Origin: Betaproteobacteria bacterium Ga0077527
GTDB taxonomy: Bacteria > Pseudomonadota > Gammaproteobacteria > Burkholderiales > SG8-41
Direction of reading: 5' to 3'
DNA length: 64,000 nt
Assembly (NCBI GenBank): GCA_001464815.1
Contig: LNDW01000019.1
Location: forward strand, 62,001-126,000
In this document: one piece after another, positions 34,890-44,240 of the stretch
Layout of the letters: each line of letters begins with the position of its first letter
Numbering within the stretch: position 1 is the first letter of the stretch
Program-made: the position numbers and the translations under genes
Notes under the pieces: model-generated
What the model was told of the DNA's origin: nothing
The model's database searches: none
Seen by the model: only the letters and a program-made list of their open reading frames with translations

Positions 34890-34927
34890 TATTGACTCGG
34901 TCTGGTTGGTCGAAATCGTTGACAAAA

Positions 34928-35401
34928 TCATTTCTTGGCGTCGCCACCCTCGGCCGCCTTGTCGAACAGGAACTGGCTGATCAGCTTCTCCAGCACCACC
35001 GCCGACTGCGTGAGGCGGATGTTGTCGCCGGTGCCCAGCATCTTGTCGTCGCCGCCGCCCTCCAGCCCCACATACTGCTCGCCGAGCAGACCCGAAGTCA
35101 GGATCGACGCGGTGGTGTCCTTCGGAAACTTGTAACGGGTTTCGATCGCCATCGTCACCTTGGCGGTGAAGCGCTCGTTGTTGAAGCTGATCGACTTCAC
35201 CCGCCCCACCACCACGCCGGCGCTCTTGATCGCGGCGCGCGGCTTCAGGCCGCCGATATTGTCGAAATTCGCGGTGACTTCATAGGTGTCTCCGGTACCC
35301 GCACTCGACATGTTGCCGACCTTGAATGCGAGGACGACCAGACCGACGATGCCCGCCACGACAAACAGCCCGACCCACAAATCCAGCATCGAACGTTGCA
35401 T
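34928..35401 (-). CDS. mlaD: MCE-domain lipid-transport protein MlaD
   Basis: This 157-residue protein is MlaD, the hexameric MCE subunit anchored in the inner membrane that channels lipids. It has one N-terminal membrane helix (LWVGLFVVAGIVGLVVLAF) and the MCE core (YEVTANFDNIGGLKPRAAI, GVVVGRV, SGLLGEQYVGLEGG). GAGGTGAGCA just before the ATG is a good ribosome-binding site. Confidence 0.95.
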   Translation of the reverse strand: MQRSMLDLWVGLFVVAGIVGLVVLAFKVGNMSSAGTGDTYEVTANFDNIGGLKPRAAIKSAGVVVGRVKSISFNNERFTAKVTMAIETRYKFPKDTTASILTSGLLGEQYVGLEGGGDDKMLGTGDNIRLTQSAVVLEKLISQFLFDKAAEGGDAKK

Positions 35402-35451
35402 TGCTCACCTCAACTGATTAAACGGTTCCGACACAAACACAGGCCGCAAGT

Positions 35452-36261
35452 TTACGCGGCACTGAACATGAACGAAGTCAGGATGAAGTCCAGCGCGAGG
35501 ATCGCCAGCGACGAAGTCACCACCGTGCGCGTAGTCGCTCCGGAGACACCTTCGGCGGTGGGCGGCGCGTCATAACCCTCAAACAGCGCAATCCAGGTCA
35601 CCGCAATACCAAACACAAAGCTCTTGATCACGCCGTTGAGCACATCCTCGCGCACGTCCACTGCGCTTTGCATCTGCGACCAGAACGAGCCCTCGTCAAC
35701 GCCGATCAGCACCACGCCGATGACATAACCGCCGAACACCCCCATCGCGCTGAACATCGCCGCCAGCAGCGGCATCGAGATCACACCCGCCCAGAACCGC
35801 GGCGCCACCACCCGCGCAATCGGATCCACCGCCATCATTTCCATGGCCGAGAGCTGCTCGGTCGCCTTCATCAGGCCGATTTCAGCGGTCATCGCCGAGC
35901 CGGCGCGGCTGGCGAAGAGCAGGGCCGACACCACCGGCCCCAGCTCGCGCACCAGCGACAGCGCGACCAGTACACCGAGCGCGGACTCAGAACCATAGGT
36001 GGTCAGCGTCTGGTAACCCTGCAGGCCCAGCACCATGCCGACAAACAGCCCGGAGACCAGGATGATGATCAGCGACAGCACGCCGGTGTAGTACAACTCG
36101 CGCACCACCAGCCGCGGCCGCGCCAGGCAGGTGCCGGAATGCGCGATGGTCAGGCCGATGAAACGCGCGGCGTAGCCCAGGCGCAGCACTGTGTCGATGG
36201 CGTTGGCGCCGATGCGGCTCACCGAGGGCAAGGTGCGGTGTTTCGCAGGGCTAGGCTGCAC
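35452..36261 (-). CDS. mlaE: Lipid ABC transporter permease MlaE
   Basis: This 269-residue membrane protein is MlaE. Its conserved core reads [39 protein letters not shown] and [20 protein letters not shown]. It forms the permease dimer of MlaFEDB. The GTG at 36261 overlaps the end of mlaF by 11 bases and has GGGGAG five bases upstream. Confidence 0.95.
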   Translation of the reverse strand: MQPSPAKHRTLPSVSRIGANAIDTVLRLGYAARFIGLTIAHSGTCLARPRLVVRELYYTGVLSLIIILVSGLFVGMVLGLQGYQTLTTYGSESALGVLVALSLVRELGPVVSALLFASRAGSAMTAEIGLMKATEQLSAMEMMAVDPIARVVAPRFWAGVISMPLLAAMFSAMGVFGGYVIGVVLIGVDEGSFWSQMQSAVDVREDVLNGVIKSFVFGIAVTWIALFEGYDAPPTAEGVSGATTRTVVTSSLAILALDFILTSFMFSAA

Positions 36262-37078
36262 GGCGACTCCCCATTTTCAGGTCATCCGCGTAATCGCGGC
36301 TCGGATACTGGTAGGCCACCGGCCCTTCGGCCTCGCCATTCACAAACTGGTGCACCAGCGGATCGGTGTTGGCACGCATCCCGGCCGGAGTGCCGTGCGC
36401 CTTCATCTTGCCGTCGGACAGGTAATACACGTAATCAACCACGTCCAGGGCTTCCTGCACGTCGTGGGTCACCACCAGCGAGGTGGTGCCCAGCGTGTCA
36501 TTCAATTCGCGCACCAGATTGGCGATCACGCCCAGCGAAATCGGATCGAGCCCGGTGAACGGCTCGTCATACATCATGATCATCGGATCGAGCCCGATCG
36601 CACGCGCCAGCGCAACCCGCCTGGCCATGCCACCGGAGAGTTCCGAGGGCATGAGTTTGTGCGCGCCGCGCAAACCCACCGCATTAAGCTTCATCATCAC
36701 CAGATCTCGGATCATGCTTTCCGGCAACCCGGTATGCTCGCGCATCTGGAACGCCACGTTGTCAAATACCGACAGGTCGGTGAACAGCGCGCCGAACTGG
36801 AACAGCATGCCCATGCTCCGGCGCATCTGGTAGATGCCGCGGGTGTCCAGCCGGCTGGTGCACACCCCGTTGACCCAGACCTCACCCGAAGTCGGCCGCA
36901 TCACGCCACCGATCAGCCGCAGCAGTGTGGTCTTGCCGGAACCGCTGATGCCCATCAGCGCGACAACCTTGCCGCGCGGGATGCTCATGTTGATGCCGGT
37001 CAGGATCGGACGCTTGCCGTAGGCAAAGTTGACGTTCTTGATCTCGATGAGTGGGGTTGCCGCCACGGAGGGGCTCAC
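36251..37078 (-). CDS. mlaF: Lipid ABC transporter ATPase MlaF
   Basis: This 275-residue ATPase drives MlaFEDB phospholipid transport, which keeps outer-membrane lipid asymmetry. It has Walker [30 protein letters not shown], signature [15 protein letters not shown], Walker [15 protein letters not shown] and an intact switch His in [13 protein letters not shown]. The start is uncertain: GTG at 37078 is used, and GTG at 37066 is also good. It is the first gene of mlaFEDCB and divergent from the pilus-linked ABC ATPase. Confidence 0.93.
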   Translation of the reverse strand: MSPSVAATPLIEIKNVNFAYGKRPILTGINMSIPRGKVVALMGISGSGKTTLLRLIGGVMRPTSGEVWVNGVCTSRLDTRGIYQMRRSMGMLFQFGALFTDLSVFDNVAFQMREHTGLPESMIRDLVMMKLNAVGLRGAHKLMPSELSGGMARRVALARAIGLDPMIMMYDEPFTGLDPISLGVIANLVRELNDTLGTTSLVVTHDVQEALDVVDYVYYLSDGKMKAHGTPAGMRANTDPLVHQFVNGEAEGPVAYQYPSRDYADDLKMGSRRAA

Positions 37079-37151
37079 TGGCCTGAAGCAAAGCGTGGAT
37101 TTTAGCGGAGTTTGACTGGCCACAAAACCGCGCAGCGCTGCGTATTGCCTT

Positions 37152-37191
37152 ATTTACAATGATTTACCCTGATTCACTCCGGTTTACCCTG
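37152..37191. repeat. Four tandem 10-bp units before the ABC ATPase gene
   Basis: ATTTACAATG, ATTTACCCTG, ATTCACTCCG and GTTTACCCTG follow one another without gaps, 28 bases before the ATG at 37219. The 10-base period is close to one DNA turn, which suggests a regulator binding on one face. Confidence 0.5.
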
Positions 37192-37218
37192 GCGGACGTT
37201 TCGGCTAAGTTACGCCGC

Positions 37219-37941
37219 ATGTCCTCATCCGCATTGAGTATTTCCGGTCTCGCCAAATCCTACGGCACCGCAAAAGCGGTTGGCGGCCTGAGCCTCGACA
37301 TCGCCAATGGTGAATTCTTCGGCCTGGTCGGTGAAAACGGCGCCGGCAAGACCACCCTGATCAAGTGTGTTCTCGATTTCTGCGCCGCGGATGCCGGCGA
37401 AATCGCGATTTTTGGCACCAATCATCGCGAAACCGCGGCACGTTCACGCATCGCCTTCCTGCCCGAACGTTTCATCCCGCCGTACTATTTCCTCGGCCGC
37501 GATTTCCTGCGTTACAGCTGCGAGTTGCACCACGTGGCCTATGACCAGGCACGCGCGCTGGAAATGCTTGCCGCGCTGGAACTTGCCGCCGATGCGCTAG
37601 ACAAGCCGGTGCGCGCCTACTCCAAGGGCATGACCCAGAAGCTCGGTCTCGCCGGCTGCCTGCTCTCGGGGAAGGACCTCTACATCCTCGACGAACCGAC
37701 CAGCGGCCTCGACCCCAAGGCGCGCGCACTGCTCAAGCGCGAACTGAAGGCCCACCACCAGCGCGGCAAGACATTGCTGATGACCAGCCACGCGCTGCAC
37801 GATGTCGGCGAAATGTGCACACGGATGGCGGTGATCCACCGAGGCCAGCTGCGTTACGCCGGCACACCAGAGGCTTTTGTCAGTACCTACGGCGGCGGCT
37901 CGCTGGAAAACGCCTACCTCGAGTGCATCAGCCGCATCTGA
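37219..37941 (+). CDS. ABC ATPase at the left edge of the pilus locus
   Basis: This 240-residue ATPase has Walker A GENGAGKTT, signature YSKGMTQKLGLAGCLL, Walker B LYILDEPTSGLDPK and the switch His in LMTSHALHDVGEM. The YSKGM signature is typical of ABC-2 exporters. No permease is adjacent; the best partner is the ABC-2 permease at 54470-55234, at the other end of the pilus locus. The ATG at 37219 begins right before SISGLAKSYG. The unit array at 37152-37191 lies in its promoter region. Confidence 0.85.
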   Translation: MSSSALSISGLAKSYGTAKAVGGLSLDIANGEFFGLVGENGAGKTTLIKCVLDFCAADAGEIAIFGTNHRETAARSRIAFLPERFIPPYYFLGRDFLRYSCELHHVAYDQARALEMLAALELAADALDKPVRAYSKGMTQKLGLAGCLLSGKDLYILDEPTSGLDPKARALLKRELKAHHQRGKTLLMTSHALHDVGEMCTRMAVIHRGQLRYAGTPEAFVSTYGGGSLENAYLECISRI

Positions 37942-38017
37942 ACACCGCGGCACCGGCGTTCTGGCACAATGCCGAATAATTTCAGCGACTTAGTCAATAC
38001 CTTGGTGAACCCCTATC

Positions 38018-39442
38018 GTGGCCTCTGAAGCCGCAAAACCGGAACTGCTGATCGTCGACGACGATCCGGTGATAACCGACACGCTGAGCTATGTGCTGGG
38101 CAGCGATTTCGACGTGATCACCGCGGATTCGCGAAGCCATGCGCGGGCCCTGCTGCGTCAGCGCGACAACGCGCCGCGGCTGGCACTGGTCGATCTCGGA
38201 CTGCCACCGCGGCCCCATCGTCCTGACGAAGGTTTCGAGCTGATCACGGAGCTGGTGGCGATGTCGCCGGCGATCAAGATCATTGTGCTTTCCGGCCAGA
38301 ACGACGAAGCAAACGCCCGCCACGCGCGCACCCTGGGCGCCATCGACTTTGTGTCCAAGCCGGCCGAGCCGGCACGCCTGCTCGCGCTGCTCAAACAGGC
38401 GCTCGAAGTCACCTCGGCGGAAGTCGCTGAAGATGGCACCGGGCTGCTCGGCGGCAGCCCGCCGATGTTAAGGCTGCGCGAACAGCTCACCCAGTTCGCC
38501 AACGCGCCCTTCCCGGTACTGATTGAGGGTGAATCGGGCAGCGGCAAGGAGCTTGTCGCGCAAGCCCTGCACAGGCAGAGCCGGCGCAGCGGCAAGCCCT
38601 TCCTCGCGCTGAACTGCGCGGCCATCTCGCCGACCCTGGTCGAACCGACATTGTTCGGCTATGCCAAGGGAGCCTTCACCGGGGCCACCGCGGCGCGCGC
38701 CGGCTATTTCGAGGACGCGGTGGATTCGACGCTGTTCCTAGACGAAATCGGCGAACTGCCTCTGGAACTGCAGGCCAAGCTGCTGCGCGTGCTCGAGAAC
38801 GGCGAATACCAGCGGGTCGGCGAAACCCAGAGCCGCGTCTCCAACGCGCGCATCGTCGCCGCCACCAACCGCGACCTGCGCAGCGAGGTGCGCCACAACC
38901 GCTTCCGCGCCGACCTCTACCACCGGCTGTCGGTGTTCACCATCGAGGTGCCGGCGCTGCGCGAACTGGGCGACGACAAGCTGCTGCTGCTAGACCACTT
39001 CCGTGATTTCTACGCCCGCCAGATCGGCGGGCAGCCGGTCGAACTCGACACCGATGCGATCCGGTTGTGGGTGCAGTATCCCTTCCCCGGCAATGTGCGC
39101 GAACTGCGCAATGTGGTGATCCGCCTTTGCACCAAGTATGCCGGCACCCGCATCACGCCATCGCTGCTGCAGGCGGAATTCGACCGTGAGGTGCAGGCGC
39201 CGGACAATGCCGCGGCCATGACTGATGAACATGTGCTGCTCGATGCCGCGCGGCGGCAGATCGAGGCCGACCCCGACTTCCGCCTTGACGAGGTGCTCAA
39301 GCGCTGGGAACAGGGCTTCATCGAGGCGGCGCTGGCGATGACCAACGGCAACCTGTCACAGGCTGCCAAAAAACTGGGCATCAACCGTACCACGCTATAC
39401 GGCCGGATGCAGACCCGCGGCGGCGACGAAGGAACCAGATAA
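38018..39442 (+). CDS. Sigma-54-dependent response regulator of the pilus locus
   Basis: This 474-residue protein is an NtrC-type regulator. The receiver domain has the acidic pocket VDDDP (residues 13-17), phosphoacceptor Asp59 in LVDLGLP and a conserved Lys in VSKPAEP. The AAA+ domain has Walker A GESGSGKE (171-178) and the sigma-54 contact loop GAFTGA (218-223), followed by [10 protein letters not shown] and [10 protein letters not shown] Fis-type helix-turn-helix ends the protein ([19 protein letters not shown]). The start is GTG. The next gene begins one base after its stop. The likely partner is the kinase at 52709-54424. Confidence 0.9.
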   Translation: MASEAAKPELLIVDDDPVITDTLSYVLGSDFDVITADSRSHARALLRQRDNAPRLALVDLGLPPRPHRPDEGFELITELVAMSPAIKIIVLSGQNDEANARHARTLGAIDFVSKPAEPARLLALLKQALEVTSAEVAEDGTGLLGGSPPMLRLREQLTQFANAPFPVLIEGESGSGKELVAQALHRQSRRSGKPFLALNCAAISPTLVEPTLFGYAKGAFTGATAARAGYFEDAVDSTLFLDEIGELPLELQAKLLRVLENGEYQRVGETQSRVSNARIVAATNRDLRSEVRHNRFRADLYHRLSVFTIEVPALRELGDDKLLLLDHFRDFYARQIGGQPVELDTDAIRLWVQYPFPGNVRELRNVVIRLCTKYAGTRITPSLLQAEFDREVQAPDNAAAMTDEHVLLDAARRQIEADPDFRLDEVLKRWEQGFIEAALAMTNGNLSQAAKKLGINRTTLYGRMQTRGGDEGTR

Positions 39443-40960
39443 ATGTATTACGAGCACTTCGGGCTGCAGGAACCGCCATTCAAAATCACGCCCAACACCG
39501 ATTTCTTTTTTGGCGGCGGCAACCGCGGGCCGATCCTCGAGGCGCTGATCTACGCGATCAGTCAGGGCGAGGGCATCGTCAAGGTCACCGGCGAAGTCGG
39601 CAGCGGCAAGACCATGCTTTGCAGCATGCTGCAAAGCCGGCTGCCTGAAAACGTCGAGACCATCTACCTCGCAAACCCCAGCGTCTCGCCCGACGAGATC
39701 CTCCACGCCATCGCCTTCGAACTGCAACTTGAAGTCACGCACGACGCCGCCCGGCTGGCGGTGATGCACGCACTGCAACACCACCTGCTCAATCGCCACG
39801 CCGAGGGTCGCCGGGTGGTGCTGTTCGTCGAGGAATCGCAGGGCATGCCGATCGCGACCCTCGAGGAAATCCGCCTGTTGTCCAACCTCGAAACCAAATC
39901 CGACAAGCTGCTGCAGATCGTGCTCTTCGGCCAACCCGAGCTTGATGAAAACCTGCGCCAGAACCAGATCCGCCAGTTGAAGGAGCGCATCACCCACAGC
40001 TTCCGCCTCGAGCCGCTCAGCCCCGCCGAAACCCGCGAATACCTGATGTTCCGGATGCGCGCCGCGGGTTACAAGGGGCCCGACCTGTTCAGCGACCCCA
40101 TCGTGCGCGAAATCGCACGCATCTCCGGCGGCCTCACCCGGCGTATTAACCTTATCGCCGACAAGGCGCTGCTCGCTGCTTTCGCCGAAAACACCCACAC
40201 CCTGCGCCAGAAGCACCTCGACGCCGCGGTGCGTGACAGTGAATTTGCCCGCGAACCGGCAGGGACTGCAGCCCCCCCTTCACGTCCGCGCTGGGCGCTG
40301 GGCATGGCGCTGGTGGTTACAGGCATGGTCGCCGGAGCCGCCCTCTACGGCTGGTGGCTGCAACAGCCTGCCGTCCAGCCTCAGGGCAAGGCCCCGGCTG
40401 CGATGACTGAGCCAGTCCCGACTGCAACGCCTCTGCCGTCATCCAGCTCCGCTGCCATGACTTCGCAGCAAGAAAATAACATAACGAAAACAATAACTTA
40501 CGATGATTCAGCCAAGACTGCGGCCGATAACACTGTAGCGAGCACTAACAAACTACCGGAGGCATCCAATACCGAAAATGCCCCCTCCTCAGCCACCCGC
40601 GGCTCCGCGCCGCGGGCTGTCGGCAAACTGCTCAGCGACCGGCTGGCTGCCACCGAGCAGTGGCTGGCACAGTCCTCTCCCCAGACCTATACCGTGCAAC
40701 TGCTCGGCGCGGACGACGAACAACAGCTGAACCAACATCTGAGATTTATCTCCAATATCATTGAAATTAATAATGTTTTTGTGTATCGTACCCTCGCAAA
40801 AGGTGAACCGGCGCTGACCTTGACTTGGGGCACTTTCGACAGTCCGCGCGCGGCCCGCGAAGCGATGGCTAAACTGCCGCCATCCCTGAAGCAATACCGG
40901 CCGCTGCTGCGCACGGTCCAGGGCATCAAGGCAGAGGTCGCAAGCAACAACCCGTCGTGA
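39443..40960 (+). CDS. ExeA/MshM-like ATPase with SPOR-like end
   Basis: This 505-residue protein opens like ExeA/MshM: YYEHFGLQEPPFKITPN, then Walker A GEVGSGKT (50-57). The Walker B strand ends in Glu-Glu (residues 130-131, LFVEESQG) where relatives have Asp-Glu. After the ATPase domain (about 1-270) come a membrane helix (about 280-300), a low-complexity linker of AT-richer codons and a C-terminal SPOR-like fold (YTVQLLGADDEQQLNQHL). Such proteins help the secretin cross or bind peptidoglycan. It abuts the regulator gene and is followed by the secretin gene. Confidence 0.85.
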   Translation: MYYEHFGLQEPPFKITPNTDFFFGGGNRGPILEALIYAISQGEGIVKVTGEVGSGKTMLCSMLQSRLPENVETIYLANPSVSPDEILHAIAFELQLEVTHDAARLAVMHALQHHLLNRHAEGRRVVLFVEESQGMPIATLEEIRLLSNLETKSDKLLQIVLFGQPELDENLRQNQIRQLKERITHSFRLEPLSPAETREYLMFRMRAAGYKGPDLFSDPIVREIARISGGLTRRINLIADKALLAAFAENTHTLRQKHLDAAVRDSEFAREPAGTAAPPSRPRWALGMALVVTGMVAGAALYGWWLQQPAVQPQGKAPAAMTEPVPTATPLPSSSSAAMTSQQENNITKTITYDDSAKTAADNTVASTNKLPEASNTENAPSSATRGSAPRAVGKLLSDRLAATEQWLAQSSPQTYTVQLLGADDEQQLNQHLRFISNIIEINNVFVYRTLAKGEPALTLTWGTFDSPRAAREAMAKLPPSLKQYRPLLRTVQGIKAEVASNNPS

Positions 40961-41022
40961 CGCGGGTAGTCTCCGCCACGGCAAGTGACAACCGGCCGCG
41001 TGGCCAGGGGAGTAAGCACAAC

Positions 41023-42903
41023 ATGTTCGAGCGGCAACAGGCTCGTCAGTCCAAGCGGACGCCGCAAGGCCGCGTTAATGTGGCGGGGCTCGCCGTTGCG
41101 CTTGCGGGTGGCGCCATGCTGTTAGGGGGTTGCGCCCAATTCCAGAACAAGGTTCCACGCTCGGAAGGGCACATCACCGCGCCGCCGCCGCAACAACAGG
41201 CGAGCACCGCCCAAATCCCGGCGCCCGCACGCGCCGCGACACTGGTGCCGCCACCGACCGCGCAAGTCAAGGCGCAGACCTACAGCGTGGTGGTCCACGA
41301 AGTACCTGTGAAGGAGCTGCTGCTCGCGCTGGCCCGCGACACCAAGCAGAACATCGACATCCACCCCGGCCTCGCTGGGCTGGTCAGCCTGAATGCGATC
41401 AACGAAACGCTGCCGGCGATCCTCGAACGCCTGACCCGGCAGGTCAACATGCGTTATCGCACCGAGGGCAACACCATTGTGGTCACGCCGGATATCCCCT
41501 ACGTCAAGACCTATCGCGTCAATTACGTCAACATGACGCGGGAGACCACCTCGTCGATCGGGGTCTCCGGTGAAATCTCCACCGCTTCCTCATCAGGCGG
41601 CGGTGGTTCGGGTGGCGGTGGAGGTGGCGGTGGCGGTAGCAGCTCCGCCGGATCAACGACCACGGTACGCTCGAGTTCAAACAACAACTTCTGGGATCAA
41701 TTGCGCGACAACATCCGCGGCATCCTCAATTCGACCCGTTTGCAGACCCTGAGCGCCGATGCCCGCGCCGAACGCCGTGAACTGATCAAGCAGGAGCAGG
41801 ACCTGCGCGTGCGCCAGATCGAGGCCGCGAGCCGGGCTGGCCAGGGCGCACCCAACCTCGCCTCGAACACCATCTCGGCGCCCGGTGCGACTCAGGCTGC
41901 CGCCACCCTGCTGCCTGATGACGTGGTGGTCAACGCCGTCTCCGGCACCATCACCGTCAATGCCACCGACGCCCAGCACCAGTTAGTGCAGCGGCATATC
42001 GACAGCGTCACTTCCGCCATTCAGCGCCAGGTGCTGATCGAAGCCACCATCGTCGAGGTGGTGCTGTCGGACGCCTTCCAGGCCGGAATCGACTGGAGCA
42101 GACTGCCGATCAGTGGCGGTGTATCGATCACCCAGTCGCTGCTCGGCGGCTTCAATGCCGCCGCAACCGGCGCTGGCGCCACGGCGGGCAATTCGCTGAC
42201 GGTGGCCTATACTAATCCGACCACCAACCTTGGCAACATCAGCGGTACGGTGCGGCTGCTCGAGACCTTTGGCGATTCGCGCGTGCTGTCCAGCCCGAAG
42301 CTGATGGCGATGAACAACCAGACCGCGCTGCTGAAAGTGGTCGATAACCTGGTCTATTTCGAGATTCAGGCGCAGACCAGCACCACCCAGGGCGTGGCCA
42401 GCACCACCTTCAACAGCAACCCCAAATTCGTCTCCGTAGGGGTGGTGATGGGTGTCACACCGCAGATCAACGAAGACGGCCGCGTGCTGCTCAATGTGCG
42501 GCCGACGGTCACCCGCCTGAATACCGCGCAGCCTTTTGTCAACGATCCGAATCCGAGCCTTTGCGATGCCGCGCGCACCAACTGCATCGCCAACCGGGTG
42601 CCGCAAATACAGGTGCGCGAAATGGAGTCGGTGCTGCAGGTGGTGAGTGGCCAGACGGTGATCCTTGGCGGTCTGATGCAGGACAACAACAGCACCGTAC
42701 GCGAACAGATCCCCGGCGCCGACAACCTCGGCAGGCTCGGCGACCTGTTCCGCTTCCGTGACCAGCGGGCGCGCAAGACCGAACTGGTGATCTTCCTGCG
42801 CCCGACCGTGGTCAGCAATCCCACGCTCGCCAGCGACGAGCTGCAGCAATTCCAGCGTTACCTGCCGCAACTCGACAGCAGCGCCCGCAAGCCGACGCCA
42901 TGA
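41023..42903 (+). CDS. MshL-like secretin
   Basis: This 626-residue protein is a secretin of the MSHA/type IVb group. A lipoprotein signal ends at LLGGC. The N domain has VPVKELLLALARDTKQNIDI, then a Gly/Ser-rich linker (about residues 190-220) and the secretin core, with VLIEATIVEVVLSDAFQAG, SSPKLMAMNNQTALLKV and QTVILGGLMQDNNS near the end. It would form the outer-membrane ring through which the pilus or pseudopilus works. The ATG at 41023 has GGGGAG upstream; a GTG at 40957 overlapping the previous stop is possible. Confidence 0.9.
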   Translation: MFERQQARQSKRTPQGRVNVAGLAVALAGGAMLLGGCAQFQNKVPRSEGHITAPPPQQQASTAQIPAPARAATLVPPPTAQVKAQTYSVVVHEVPVKELLLALARDTKQNIDIHPGLAGLVSLNAINETLPAILERLTRQVNMRYRTEGNTIVVTPDIPYVKTYRVNYVNMTRETTSSIGVSGEISTASSSGGGGSGGGGGGGGGSSSAGSTTTVRSSSNNNFWDQLRDNIRGILNSTRLQTLSADARAERRELIKQEQDLRVRQIEAASRAGQGAPNLASNTISAPGATQAAATLLPDDVVVNAVSGTITVNATDAQHQLVQRHIDSVTSAIQRQVLIEATIVEVVLSDAFQAGIDWSRLPISGGVSITQSLLGGFNAAATGAGATAGNSLTVAYTNPTTNLGNISGTVRLLETFGDSRVLSSPKLMAMNNQTALLKVVDNLVYFEIQAQTSTTQGVASTTFNSNPKFVSVGVVMGVTPQINEDGRVLLNVRPTVTRLNTAQPFVNDPNPSLCDAARTNCIANRVPQIQVREMESVLQVVSGQTVILGGLMQDNNSTVREQIPGADNLGRLGDLFRFRDQRARKTELVIFLRPTVVSNPTLASDELQQFQRYLPQLDSSARKPTP

Positions 42904-44219
42904 GCCTGTTGATGAAGGCCTTGGAAAAGGCCGCCAAGGATCGCGGCAGCACGCCCGCGCCAGCCGCACCGGGCGGTGCAGAGCGTGCTGAAGCGGCGGC
43001 GCCAGCCACCGAAAAACTCGAACTCTCTCTGGAACCCCTTGAAACCGAAGTCAGGGCGGAACCTGCAACACCGCCGCAGGTGTCGCCGCCAATGCCGCCT
43101 GCGCCCAAACCGGGCATCAAAACCCCGCCCCCGGCACTCGCGGCCCCGCCACCGCGGCCTGCCTCCGCCAAGGCCGAAGTTGAACGCGAGCGCGCCGCCA
43201 CTGTGATGCAGGCCAGTGCCGCCGCGGCCGACCTGCCGCCGCCGCGGCGGCGTTTCAATCCGATGCTGATCATCGGCGGCATCGCCGCGCTTGCGGTGAT
43301 TGGCGGCGCGATATACGTCTACCTGCAGATCACCAACCCGGCGATGTTCATCCGCCAGCCACCCGCGCCACCACTGACCCAGAAACCACCGGCACCACCG
43401 GCAGCCACACCCGTTGCCGATGCCCCTGTCACCACCGCTGCGGTCGTCGCACCAGCCGGCCCGGCTGACGCCGCGACAGCCAAACCCGAATCAACCTCCG
43501 CCCCGGCCACCGGCGCTGCGACTGCTGCAGCTTCAACCGCGGCCACGACCCCGGCGAGGTCCGCGGCTGCTGCGCCTGCAACGCCACGCGCAGAGACGCC
43601 GCGCGACCTGATCAAGGTCAGCCCCGGTTCCGCCGAACCGCAACTTGATCCCAGGGTTAGCGAGGCTTATGCCGCTTTGCAGACCGGCAAACTCGACGCG
43701 GCGCGCCAGATTTACGGCGAAATTACACGCAGCGACCCGCGCAATGTGCAGGCACTGCTCGGCCTTGCCGCGGTGCAGGTTCAGGAGGGCCAGGCCGATG
43801 AAGCCGGCCGCAACTATGCCCGCGTGCTTCAGCTTGATCCGCGCAACACTTTCGCCCAGGCCGGCCTGGTATCGCTGGTCGGCCGCGCCGACCCGACCTC
43901 GGCGGAGGCGCGCCTGAAGCAGCTGATCGCGCGAGAACCGCTGCCGTCACTGCATTTCACGCTCGGCAACCTGTATGCCGACCAGTCACGCTGGCCCGAA
44001 GCCCAGCAGGCTTACTTTCAGGCGCACACCCTGGAATCCGGCAATCCCGACTATGCCTACAATCTCGCGGTGAGCCTTGAGCACATCGGCCAGCCGCGGC
44101 TGGCCGCGGGTTTCTACCGTCGTGCCGTCGAACTCGCCCCGCAACGCGGCGGGCGCGTCGGCTTCAACGTCAACCAGGCGCAGGATCGCGCCCGTCAGCT
44201 GGCTGCGCTTGCGCAATAG
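42900..44219 (+). CDS. MshN-like TPR protein
   Basis: This 439-residue protein begins SLLMKALEKAAKDRGS, as in MshN/GspB-like proteins, and has an Ala/Pro-rich cytoplasmic part. One membrane helix (about 119-142, MLIIGGIAALAVIGGAIYVYL) follows, then a second Ala/Pro-rich linker and C-terminal TPR repeats (from about residue 250). Its ATG overlaps the secretin stop as ATGA. It probably links the inner-membrane platform to the secretin. Confidence 0.82.
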   Translation: MSLLMKALEKAAKDRGSTPAPAAPGGAERAEAAAPATEKLELSLEPLETEVRAEPATPPQVSPPMPPAPKPGIKTPPPALAAPPPRPASAKAEVERERAATVMQASAAAADLPPPRRRFNPMLIIGGIAALAVIGGAIYVYLQITNPAMFIRQPPAPPLTQKPPAPPAATPVADAPVTTAAVVAPAGPADAATAKPESTSAPATGAATAAASTAATTPARSAAAAPATPRAETPRDLIKVSPGSAEPQLDPRVSEAYAALQTGKLDAARQIYGEITRSDPRNVQALLGLAAVQVQEGQADEAGRNYARVLQLDPRNTFAQAGLVSLVGRADPTSAEARLKQLIAREPLPSLHFTLGNLYADQSRWPEAQQAYFQAHTLESGNPDYAYNLAVSLEHIGQPRLAAGFYRRAVELAPQRGGRVGFNVNQAQDRARQLAALAQ

Positions 44220-44240
44220 ACAGCCGGTCGGGTAACCCCG

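Noticed and set aside
37961-37985. Sigma-54 promoter before the response regulator gene
   Set aside because: TGGCAC is a perfect -24 half, but there is no GC at the required distance; the -12 region reads AATAAT.
41590-41660. Frameshift in the secretin gene at the Gly/Ser run
   Set aside because: The frame stays open and secretin motifs continue on both sides; a Gly/Ser-rich linker is normal in this family.
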